64,000 nt of DNA from Ciborinia camelliae (Eukaryota > Ascomycota > Leotiomycetes > Helotiales > Sclerotiniaceae): assembly GCA_025890175.1 (NCBI GenBank), contig JANPYM010000007.1, positions 1,678,209-1,742,208 on the forward strand. The letters are read 5' to 3'. Shown piece after piece: positions 32,454 to 42,434 of this stretch (the stretch's first letter is position 1; each line of letters starts with the position of its first letter). The position numbers and the translations under genes were made by a program. The notes beneath the pieces were generated by a model that saw only the letters and a list, made by a program, of their open reading frames with translations, searched no databases and was not told the DNA's origin.

Positions 32454-33105
32454 ATTTATTATTAAGAGTATGACTCTATCTAGGATATATGGAAAGCATA
32501 GGGTCGGATTGCTTGTAGGAATTGTAGGAATCCACGAAATGGAATCCACGATTCTTATAAGCGTAGCCGCACCCGCTCTACGCTAAGCTACTTATGTATA
32601 TAGGAACCGGAATCGCTTCGCGCTTCAACATTTATATCTATTTATCTATATACTAGCTTCTTTATAGAAGCTATACAACGCACATTGCGTTGTATATATA
32701 ATATATAGCTTATAATACATCTAGACTAATATTATTTTAGTTTATGTCACGATGCTAAAGCATCGAGGTTGAAATGTAGTATATTGCTTGAAGAGCCCTT
32801 ACACCTATAAAGGGCGAAGCCCTTTATATGCGTAAGGTAGATAGTACAGCCGTACGGCTGTACGATCTAGCGAGGAGAGATGCCTAATATCTCAGGCACT
32901 CTTCTAAATCTACCGTAGCAGTTTATTTATATTTCGATTTTTGAATCTCGATTTCTAAATTATATTATACCGTGACTACGAAGAATAGAATTATAAAGAT
33001 GTATAATTAATATAGTTTAAAATATATTACAAAATGTATCTACACCGCCTTAAGTGTCAATTGAAGTATATATAGTGCCGCTTGATTTGTTATAAGATAG
33101 ATATT
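32454..33105. repeat. Hairpin-rich intergenic block
   Basis: No gene, but many short perfect inverted repeats: TAGCTTC...GAAGCTA, CAACGC-acatt-GCGTTG, GATGC-taaa-GCATC, AAAGGGC-gaa-GCCCTTT and the 16-bp palindrome ACAGCCGTACGGCTGT. These are probably decayed members of the same palindrome-rich LTR family, though I could not pair their ends. Confidence 0.5.
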
Positions 33106-33261
33106 TGTCCCGATAGGGCGCCCGGCCGCATACAACCTATCTGCCTGCGCAGCGGGCATATAAGCCTTATGTAGATCAACCTTTAATCCATATACAATTC
33201 ATACCATTTCATTTTAATTACTAGGTATTGATCAATACTTACCACCAAAGTGATTTCAACA
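33106..33261 (-). mobile_element. Diverged solo LTR
   Basis: TGTCCCGATAGGGCG to AAAGTGATTTCAACA, with CTGC-gca-GCGGGCATATAAG and a TATTGATCAATA palindrome at the positions seen in the LTR at 19435. No target duplication remains. Confidence 0.65.
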
Positions 33262-33938
33262 AAACCCTTTAATTAGTAACTACTTAACCTATTGAATCAA
33301 ACTTAGCGAACTGAATCTCGCGAACTGAATCTATTCAAACTAGCAAAATTATTCATTTTATTAAATTTATAATGAAAGATTCGAGCGTAGCGAGGAATGA
33401 CGGTATAAAGGCTTGTCTCTATAGACTTTTTCAAAATCTAATTAGCAAATTCGCTCTTTTTTACTTGTACTAGAAGAATGATTCTGCGAATCCACAGTCT
33501 GAAAATATTTTTTCCGCGAAGGCCAGTATAATTTCCTCTAATTCTTTAAAAATTAGAATAAAGTTAAGAGCCTTACCGTTAATACTTTGTTTTAAAAATC
33601 AAGAACAGTGCTTTGTAGTTGGACTTTATAGATAGAGAGCTTATGTCTTATAATTCTACTGGCAGCGCATTGAAAGAGTTTCAAATTTAGTGGTTGAATT
33701 TTTATACAAACTTTCTCTATAAACAAACCAGTTATAATTTCCGAACAATATTTGAACAATAAATAATAAAATGTATTTAAAGTATTTATCTGGATATATT
33801 TTATCAATAAACATACATCAACAAGAGAAAACTTAAACTTGTAAGATTTCATCATGTATCGATAAAGATACATTGACAACAGAAAACTTTATTTACAAGA
33901 ATCTTTCAACTCAAGTATCATAAAAGTCATTCGACAAT

Positions 33939-34106
33939 ATGAATCGCGGTAACCTCCCATCACCGAAACCATCGCCATCTCAAGCGCTACCTCCATATGA
34001 AGAGCAGCAAAAGACTCAACAGCGTCGAGTCTCTAGCGACAAGTCACCTCAACATGCAGTCACGGTTAATGACAACCCTCAGCCATCACGGCCATCATCA
34101 TCTTAA
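33939..34106 (+). CDS. Small proline-rich protein, probably truncated gene
   Basis: A 55-aa frame starting MNRGNLPSPKPSPSQALPPY, with an LPPY motif near residue 17 and a proline/serine-rich N-terminus. Its leader (ATACATTGACAACAGAAAAC...) is clearly related to the leader of the gene at 35590 (ATACATCAACAGCAGAAAAC...). Unlike its neighbours it has no hydrophobic tail. About 100 bp further on, an LTR copy (34206) begins. Another frame in between (AGDEWVGAPAENKQVLIEDE) looks coding-like, so the original gene probably had a further exon or was frameshifted and then lost its 3' end. Confidence 0.4.
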   Translation: MNRGNLPSPKPSPSQALPPYEEQQKTQQRRVSSDKSPQHAVTVNDNPQPSRPSSS

Positions 34107-34205
34107 AATGGCACCCCTGGCAGGAGATGAGTGGGTAGGAGCCCCGGCAGAAAATAAACAAGTCTTAATAGAAGATGAGGAAATAAAATGGCCCTTATTA
34201 CATGC

Positions 34206-34339
34206 TATTGGAATCACCATGGGTGGTGAAGACGGGTAGTGTATTCGGCTCGATTTTCTAAAAATCTGCTACAAATTAATTCTTTATAAGGCCGCTAGCG
34301 CATTCGCTAGCGTGTCTTAGTCCTGTCATTTCTTCAACA
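34206..34339 (+). mobile_element. Solo LTR without target duplication
   Basis: TATTGGAATCACCATGGGTGG to CATTTCTTCAACA. It follows the copies at 31945 and 32279 through GTGTATTCGGCTCGA and the hairpin CCGCTAGCG...CGCTAGCG. The flanks do not match, so one flank has been deleted or rearranged since insertion. Confidence 0.75.
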
Positions 34340-35302
34340 AATAAAACAAAAAAAGAGTTTGAAAAAAAGACACTTGATAATTATTAAGACACACTTGATA
34401 ATTATTTTACTAGATTAAAGTTTTAATATACTAGCAAGCAATCATTCTCTTATAGCAAGCGATCATTCTCTTCATTTAATAAAAAAACATAATAAAAACA
34501 TAATAAAAACAAATATAAAAAAGTTTCGAGTAATAGTAGTATAAAATATTAAACTAATATTGTTTGATAGTAACAATTAAAGTGACGCACGATTAATATT
34601 AACTATAATGTAATTATTTATATATTCTAGTTTATAAGAAGAAATAATTAAATTGAAGATTATTTAAACTTTAGCCTTTTTATAGAGTTGTCGAAGAGAT
34701 GACTCGGATTTATATAGACGACTACGCTTCATTACTTAATTCTAATTATCGATTAAAGTCCCCTTATTTAATTAGTTCAAATCGAGTACGATTTGTAGGT
34801 TTTACCGACTAGAAATTCCAGGTTTTGTTAAAGAGAGCTAGGCCTACTATTCAACGTTTAGAGTGTTGAGAGTAATCTGAAGAGAAAAAGTAAAACCTTA
34901 AACATTTTTAGAATAAAGGGATGGAGTAACGCTAATTCATAAGCAGGTGCCTTAATGTGGGGTACGTACCCCTATCTCTCTTCGCTTGACTATCTAATAC
35001 GCTATTTAAATTGAACACCTTATTCGCTACACTGTCTCTATACGTGCATACTAATTGGATTTAATGGCTGATGATTCCATATGTGTTTTCTGGTTGTGTA
35101 CGAGTAACACTTCCTGTATGTCACGTGATGGCACAATAACTTCTTCTAAATGCGCCGACAAAGGTGGTCTTTTTTTCGATGGGCTTTACCCAGGATAGGT
35201 CACCATTTGCTCAATCCTTAAAAGCTCAGTTACATCTGTTATATTTTCCGAACAAGTCAATCATAACTCCTAAACTACCTTCATGACTCCTAAACTACCT
35301 TC
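34340..35302. other. AT-rich intergenic
   Basis: No gene recognised. A 14-bp palindrome GGGGTACGTACCCC lies at about 34959-34972, TGTCACGTGATG at about 35117, and two copies of GACTCCTAAACTACCTTC near 35280. Confidence 0.5.
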
Positions 35303-35436
35303 GTATAATTAAGCAGTTGAATTCTTGAAGAGATCTCCTTGAAAAATCTGGTTATAGTTCCTGAGCAACATTTGTATAACTAAGGATTTCAAATTTACAT
35401 ACAATCCTCCCTGTGAACAATATGTGTACAATTAAG
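35303..35436 (+). promoter_or_regulatory. Three GTAYAAYTAAG motifs upstream of the gene at 35590
   Basis: GTATAATTAAG (35303), GTATAACTAAG (35374) and GTACAATTAAG (35426) are spaced 71 and 52 bp apart in the same orientation, just before the TATA box. They may be binding sites or decayed direct repeats. Confidence 0.45.
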
Positions 35437-35444
35437 ACTGAGAG

Positions 35445-35454
35445 GTATATAAAG
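35445..35454 (+). promoter_or_regulatory. TATA box
   Basis: GTATATAAAG lies 136 bp upstream of the ATG at 35590 and is followed by a CA-rich leader. Confidence 0.6.
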
Positions 35455-35589
35455 CCCAGCCTCCGATTTCAATTAATCTTTCTTTTATCATCAGAAACAC
35501 AATACATCAACAGCAGAAAACTTCAAATACACACACAATAAACTTTTTGCAACTCAAACCAACACACCTAATTCACAACCACCACCATC

Positions 35590-35841
35590 ATGGAGAACAG
35601 TAACAATCAGGCATACCCGGAGAACGAGAACGTACCAGACCCACCACCAGCTTATTCTGCGGAGCCAGTAGAGGGTGAGCAGACAATCCGGGCCACCAGC
35701 CTAGCGGGTGTGCAGACAATCCAAGCTGCGGCCGCCAGCCCAGAGGGTGAGCAGACAATCCAAGCCGAGGCCACAAGTGAAGAGCTCAAGGAGCTTTTTA
35801 TCTTCGTAGCGGTCTATGGCCTTGCTCTCTGGGTTTTGTGA
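35590..35841 (+). CDS. Small PPxY protein with repeats and hydrophobic C-terminus
   Basis: An 83-aa single-exon protein with no recognised family. The N-terminus is proline-rich with a PPAY (PPxY-type) motif near residue 19, which can be bound by WW domains such as those of Rsp5/Nedd4 ligases. It is followed by three GEQTIxA-like repeats (EGEQTIRA, GVQTIQA, EGEQTIQA). The last about 17 residues (ELFIFVAVYGLALWVL) are hydrophobic and end at the stop, as in a minimal tail anchor. By plan it is related to the proline-rich gene at 33939, whose leader is similar. No coiled coil is seen. Confidence 0.65.
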   Translation: MENSNNQAYPENENVPDPPPAYSAEPVEGEQTIRATSLAGVQTIQAAAASPEGEQTIQAEATSEELKELFIFVAVYGLALWVL

Positions 35842-36203
35842 AACTATTCTTTCGCCCAGGAGATCTGGACCCCGAAATGGATGCTTGCGAGCGACTCGTT
35901 GAGAATGAATAACGCACCCCCAGAAAAAAATGATACTTGACCAAAGATTCCCTGTGAATAAAAGTAAGAAGAGATATGCCTCCTGGTTCAATTCGACACA
36001 ACACCCAACACCCTCTTGAAATTTTTCTAAAATATCATAATATTTTGTTAAAGGAACGGTTGTTATGTAGATTGAGCTGGGTCTAACGTAGCTAGCGTAG
36101 CGCGCCTTTACTGGGAAGCGGACAGCTCGGTTGTATTTTACCATTGTTACTCTAATTAATCCAATCTTATGCTTTCCGAGTCATACCAATAAACCTAATA
36201 CCT

Positions 36204-36372
36204 GATCGAAGTTTATACTCTTAACAATATTTCTTTTTTAAGATTATTAATATAAAATATATTTTTAAAAAAACCTTTTCTCTTTCTAATCGAAGTTTAT
36301 ATACTCTTAACAATATTTCTTTTTTTACATTATCAATATAAAATATATTTTCAAAAAAACCTTTTCTCTTAT
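36204..36372. repeat. Tandem duplication, about 84 bp
   Basis: Two copies (36204-36287 and 36288-36372) of an AT-rich unit starting ATCGAAGTTTATACTCTTAA and ending AAACCTTTTCTCTT, with a handful of differences. The second copy abuts the LTR at 36377. Confidence 0.8.
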
Positions 36373-36376
36373 ATAT

Positions 36377-36577
36377 TATTGGTTCGGTTACTCGGTGATA
36401 AGTAACTATTGATCAATAGTATATAGTAAATAAGTTGTATTGTAAAGTATACTAGAATCGGGTACGAAGTACGCGATCCTTATATGCACCCGCTACGCGG
36501 GCGGTGCGGCCGTATGCGGCCGGCGCTGCTGCTAGCGGAGTCATGTGACCGGAGGTCACGTGCCCCAAATCGCAATA
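36377..36577 (+). mobile_element. Solo LTR, 201 bp
   Basis: TATTGGTTCGGTTACTCGG to CCCCAAATCGCAATA, flanked by TATAT on both sides (36372-36376, 36578-36582; low complexity, so weaker proof). It carries the TATTGATCAATA palindrome, CTTATATGC next to CCCGC-tac-GCGGG, doubled TGCGGCCG and GGTCACGTG. Confidence 0.75.
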
Positions 36578-36582
36578 TATAT

Positions 36583-37661
36583 ATTATTATGTCTAGACCT
36601 CTTGTCTTAATCAATATTATATAGCTAGTCACCTAGTTACATAAATCAATCTCTATATTTAAATAATAATTTTCTAAAGAGAATTCTTTTCTTTTTAATA
36701 TAATTTTTTTATCTAATTATATATCTAATTCCAAGTACATACCCTACACCTATAATTCAAAGTGACCTGCTTAACATCTATAAATCTTATTCATTTTTTC
36801 CCAATCCTTCAACTCTCTAAATTAATCCACTACCCTTACCCACCATCACCATCACCCACCATTACCATCATTATATCAAATACTCACCCAAAATTGATTA
36901 GTATTAGTATTAATATTTCTCCCCATCAAATACTCATCCAACAACTAATTAACTAACTACTATTTATTTTTTATAAATTCCTCCTCTTAGAAACTCCCTC
37001 ATCCTCATCCTCATCCTTATATATATAAAGAAATCAAACCACCAATTCCAATCTTCAATCTTCAAAAAAGGTATCTAATTATTTGGGTCACGCGTGCGTG
37101 GTATTCTGTATGATTTATTTCGTTTCTTCAAATTCAAATTCAAATTTGAATTCTGTGAAGAACCAGTGTCACTTCACTGGTTACTAATGTTGATGGGATA
37201 CTAGTTGAATGATCGTCGATCGAATACTGAGATTATAAATATGGGTATGAGGGGTATAGATATAATTCTAGGTAATGGATATTCTTTGTAATAGGAATAA
37301 TAAGGATGAGAAGGAGATGAAAAGGAGAAATGTTGTATTGTGTTTTATTTGTATACATATTTGTATACATATTATATATATATAAATGATCATTACCATT
37401 GACATCGTTATAGTTATTGAATTAAACTTAGTATTTACACGAATAAACTCAGTATTTACACGAATAAACTCTTGTTTTATGAATTGTAGAGGACGACTGA
37501 CTCGGAAGAAATTTAAGTGTACGTGACAAGGAAAAGCGTTACATAATACAATACAGATCCCACCACCTAAGGTACTCAGGTACTCCTTGTAGATAACCGA
37601 GGAAATTTCTTATCTATCTGACAACCCAAGAAAAAAATGAATGATAAAGATAAATTATCAA
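36583..37661. other. Intergenic, low complexity
   Basis: CT-rich and AT-rich runs, an inverted repeat AAATTCAAATTCAAATTTGAATT at about 37132-37152, and a repeat of AGTATTTACACGAATAAACTC (about 37430-37470). It holds the 3' side of the DUF4470 gene. No gene seen. Confidence 0.5.
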
Positions 37662-40600
37662 TCATCTTGCATCTTCCCTCTGATTCTCAACCACACACTC
37701 CCCCTCACCAATCTTCGCCGCCCTAACCTTCCTATCCAAAATCCCCTGCTCAATCTCCTCCACCGCACCCTTCGACAAAACAACCTGCATATCCAACAGC
37801 GCAGCCCTATTCTCGCAAACCCTGGCCCTCATAACCTCCACATCCTTTGTCCCGGGCATCTCCTCCATATACGGCAAACCCGACAACGGCACGAGGGCAA
37901 CCCTAGTCGCCCACCTAGCCACCTGCTCCCAGCCATCAAATCTCGGGAACGCATCGAGATCGCGGCCCTGTCCACAGCTGCAAATAGCAGAGGCGCCATG
38001 CGTCGTCGATAAAGGGATCGTGGCGTCACGCGCCCGATATTGACATTTTTCCTTGTGCGCCCATGTCTGCCGACACGCTTCCACGCTGGAGGGAAGCATG
38101 TTTTTCCAGCTGACTTCTTCTTGTTTTTGCATCTTGATGCGGAGGATATCGAGATGCTGGATGATGGGGGCGAGTTTTTCGTGCCGGAGTTTGGTCAGCG
38201 GAAGAATGTAGGCGTCGAGGACGATGGAGGATTGTGATGGGTTGTGGCGGAGAGCGGAGGCGAAAATCATCGTGTCGGTTTTATCGTCGTCGTTGTCGTC
38301 GTCGTCGTCGTCATCGAGGAGGAGGTAGTCGGCTTCAAGTTGGAATGTCTGGATCCGATCCTCAAGATGCAGACCATAGAACGCCTGGAACATTTTCTGC
38401 AGGGATACTTTTATGCGGGATTCCGGAGTGACGATGTCTTTGGCCATGGTGAAATGGAATTCTTCATGCACGATGACGGCGGCGGAGAGAAATCGATGTT
38501 CGCGGGGTGTTACGCGAGAACTCATGAATATCTCGAGCCATTCCAGGTTGGTTGTTGATGTTGGGATTTCCGGTAGTTGGGATAAATTTACTTTGGGGAG
38601 CGTGAGGGAGCATATGTGTGACTTGCTGATAAAGAGTGGGAATGGGTTGAAATCATAGCCTCCAAGTGTTAGGGCCATACTTGATTTGGTTGCAATTTCT
38701 AATTGATGAGTGTGTGGTGATATTTTGGGGTAGCACATCCTATCGATAGGTAATGGGAAACTAACTTCAATATTTTCATTCCGCGATTCCTTGTTGATGA
38801 TTCGCATCGAAGCCCCGCATGGCGAGATCTGAGGAATTCTAAAATCTTTCGGAATCGTGGGATTTTTGGGTCCTCCCATTGCGAACATTCCGTCGACACC
38901 GGAACTATCGTCCATCATCCTGATAGTACATGTCTCGTGTTCCTCAAAGGCGAATATCTGAGGAATAGGTAGGAGAGATTGTGAGTCTTTGAGACCAGGT
39001 GGATCTTTCAATATGACGAGGTTTCCATCTTCGAGTCCACAGCCATAAATACTGATGGTTTCGTTGCTTGGGGTTGCTGAGATAGCTAGCTCTACTCTGA
39101 TATCTTGTTTGGGACCAGTAAGTAATGTCCAAGCGGGCGCCGCGCATGTGACGATCACATCAGATCTTTCTTCCCAGTCCCACCCATCTTTCTTGACTAC
39201 ATCCCATCTATTGCTCTTCTCGTCGTACCTCATTGCCCCAAAGAATGATTGCATAGAGAAATAGCTGTCTTTAATACCCGCGTGAGTGATATTGATTTGA
39301 CCACTTACTGATTCGGGTGCTGAAAACAAATATTGCATTTTCTCTCTCGGAACAGTCAACACCACCCAGACAATTGGCGGTACACTTTTCTTCCGGCTCA
39401 ATAGTCCTGTATCTTCTTCCGGAGATCTGATGCAAGCAACATCAGCCTTGAGTTTCCTGGGGTTCTTGATTATTTCCGTAGAGTGAAGATTGAAAAGCCG
39501 GAACATTACATGGACCTCTTGAAGCGCGCTGGCTCCTAGTGTCAAGCTTTCATCAGATGTGATCTTCTTTATTAGCTCAATAGAGAAAGGAGTCCAGTAG
39601 ATATCCCTATCCCTCGCGACGCGACTTCTGACCCAAGCCAAAAGAGCCACGAAGCTCATTCGATTGTAATAAAGTTTTCCCGATGTTGAACGTATCTGCT
39701 GATTGAGGCCCCCATCTTCATCTTCGTTCGCAAACATGTTCCGGTATAAGTTGAAGAAGAATTGCGCAAGTTCTTTGAGGCCGGGAATTCTTAGGTCGTG
39801 GAACATTACTTCTTCTCCATTAAGTGTCTTAAATCGATCGCCGAATCTTGGATATCTCCAGGCGATCCGCACGTAGTGTTGAACGCAACTTCCTTCTGTT
39901 TCCGTTGAATCCAAAAGTGCTTCTCCGTCATCCCTATATGCAGTATATCCAATTAGTGTGCCGATAGGCGCAAGACCAAGAAACAATGACAAAGCAGTGA
40001 CATTTGAACAGAGAAGGGTATCAAGAGGCATTATTTTATCTTTAGCAGCTCTGGTGATGCAATCTGTGAACAGCACAGAGGTTGGCCTTCGCGACAGTAA
40101 TGGGACTACCGCAGGTAATATATTCAAAATACCCAAGTTATCCGTGAGATTCGAGGTATCGATGACGTCGTATGGTGAGGTATTATTGGATTGTTCCGGG
40201 CCATCGAGAACAAGCGCAGTGGAACTCCATTGACAAGTGTAGAGTCTGAGTATGCTCGGTGCATCTCTTTGTCGTGGTTCAGAGCCTATGCTATCTTGTA
40301 ACTCGTAGCATAAGCGTAGAGCATCACCGCAGAAGACACGTACTATAATTTTCTTGGCGCTAGCGTGGTCACGGAAAGCTTTACACCAGTTGCGAAACTG
40401 CGATTTGGCCAGAACTACGCTCTTTTCCAATAATTGCTCCGTGTCTGAATTTGCATCATCAAAGGCGCTTGCGAGGTGGAATCCGAGAAGTGGATCGCTC
40501 CCGTGGTGAACAGCACATCTCCAGATTTGGGCTGAACAGAAGGCCATCATTGGATTGGCGCGTCCACCTCCGGATTGTTCCAAATTTTGTAGGTCATCGG

Positions 40601-41442
40601 TGTTGCCTGCGACAACTCCAGTTTTCCAATACCGGCGGATAGATGTGGCAAAGGTCTCCGCCGATCGCTGTTGATGAACACCTGCTGAACGAGCACCATG
40701 CATGGAAGTATCATTTCCGCCATCTTTGTCACTCATAGCCTTTATGTCTGTTTTGTATAAGGTTTCGAACTGTGTCAAAACCGATTTGAACTCTCCCGAA
40801 ATCACATCTTTAAGATCTGTAGCTTTCGAATAGAAAGCCCAGATACGCTTTATTTGTAGGAACGTATCCTGATTCATGAGAGTGACGATTTTGCCGTATT
40901 TCGAAGATGACCAACGTTCAAAGGAGCTGCATAATTCCAAAAGTTTCTCGACTTGTGCTCGAAGGGCGTCGAGATCAGATTCTGAAATCCATAAGTGGTA
41001 GAAGAGATTCCACATAATCGTATCGGGGACTTCGTCTATGATGAGGGAGTAAAGAAAAACATTCCGAGCTAGAAGAAACATCATTAGTGCTGCTATCCAA
41101 GGTCGAATCAATATATAACTAAGACTGGAAGTTGTAGGTACCAAGAACAGCGATCTCAATATCGCAGCATGTGAAATCCCATTTGAGCTTCTTCTCTAAA
41201 CACAAAAAGCGTAATTAGCAAGGTCGCATGGAAAAATTGTTGCAGGTCTACAAACCACATTCATTATAGCTCCACAAAGTGAAGAGCAGGTTACTTGGAT
41301 CTCCACACCCCAGTGACAATATTCTCATAGCACGATCATTATTTCCGCCAGAAGAAGCAGGATATTCAAGTAAATTGACTGCTGGTGTATTGCCAATAGG
41401 ATAAAACTCTAGATGGCGCCTAAGAGTTGTAGGGCCAAGCAT
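37662..41442 (-). CDS. DUF4470-domain protein, large
   Basis: A 1,215-aa protein in three exons: 41442-41256, 41195-41142 and 41068-37662; introns are 41255-41196 (GTTTGT...TTTAG) and 41141-41069 (GTACCT...TTCTAG). The N-terminus FYPIGNTPAVNLLE...ILSLGCGDPSNLLFTLWS, then WDFTCCDIEIAVLARNVFLYSLIID, is the DUF4470 signature. The GCGDP and CCDIE elements resemble a nucleotide- or SAM-binding fold. The middle is a long conserved helical region, and the end has HKEKCQY and a CSCG pair but no complete MYND finger that I can defend. Members are common in ascomycetes and basidiomycetes; function is unknown. The short 54-bp exon carries the CCDIE motif and is easily missed. Confidence 0.85.
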
Positions 41443-42434
41443 GTTAAGTGATATACGGGTTGAACTTTATGCTTTGTGTGGAGAAAGCCTTGAATTGATG
41501 TTATTGATTGAAGAGTTGCAAAGAAGACCAATTTGTGAAGAAGTCTGACTTGTTAATTTAAAGATTAAAAAGTTGCAAGGAAAAGAGTTGGAAGGAAATG
41601 AAAGCAAAGTCATAAGATGACTCTAACTTCATATTATATATAAAGAAAACATTGGTAAAGAAGACCGACTTGTTACTATACAGATTGAAAGGTTCCAAGG
41701 TGCAAAACTTACAAATTTGGGAAAATGTAAACAATAGAGTAGAAGCTTAGTGGGTCCAAATCTCGAAACGAGATATTCAATACAAACCTTATATTCACCA
41801 CCATAACCGAGATCCTTCATCTCCACATCCATTCTCCCAAGATCAACTTCATATAACTTAAACAATATCTCTTCCAAACACTTCTCTGGTTTGTATCTGT
41901 AAATAAAGAGACGGGAGTCATAAAGCGGATACATGCATGCAGAAGGTACAGTAACAGGGGTGGATTTAACAGGTCACGTGGGGACTAGACTAGCGTAGTA
42001 TTAGCGTAGGACCTTGCTTATAAGCAGTCCCAGTTTAGATCTTCAATCCACATCCCCTTCTATCGAAACCACCTGATTTTCTGGTACCTAACATTAAGCA
42101 CTGTTCAATAATCCCACGTGGCACCCAGCACTATCAACAATGCATATTGAAAGTGAATGAACTACTGTAGTGGGGTTTGCAAACAAAAATCATGTGTTAA
42201 AACAGTGTTGGAGTAGGGAATAATGGGATGATGCGGCTCGCTGCTTGTAGATTGACCGATGAATTGTATGAAACTATCCTTGATATTTGATTGTGATGTA
42301 TTACGAAGATATGATGCAAGAAATCAACTGAAATGGAAAAAAACGTAAACTCAAGTTACAATGCAAGCTACAATACCATGGCACGAAATATCACAACTTA
42401 CCCCTTCCACACCACCCTTCACTCACTCACTTCT
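41443..42434. other. Intergenic
   Basis: Promoter side of the DUF4470 gene and 3' side of the glycosyltransferase gene. A 101-codon minus-strand frame at 41629-41934 looks faintly coding-like but matches nothing. GTCACGTGGGG lies near 41972. Confidence 0.45.

Noticed and set aside
41629..41934. A 101-codon minus-strand frame (MYPLYDSRLFIYRYK...)
   Set aside because: Somewhat protein-like in composition but without family, splice partners or a conserved start; could be a gene relic but not supportable.
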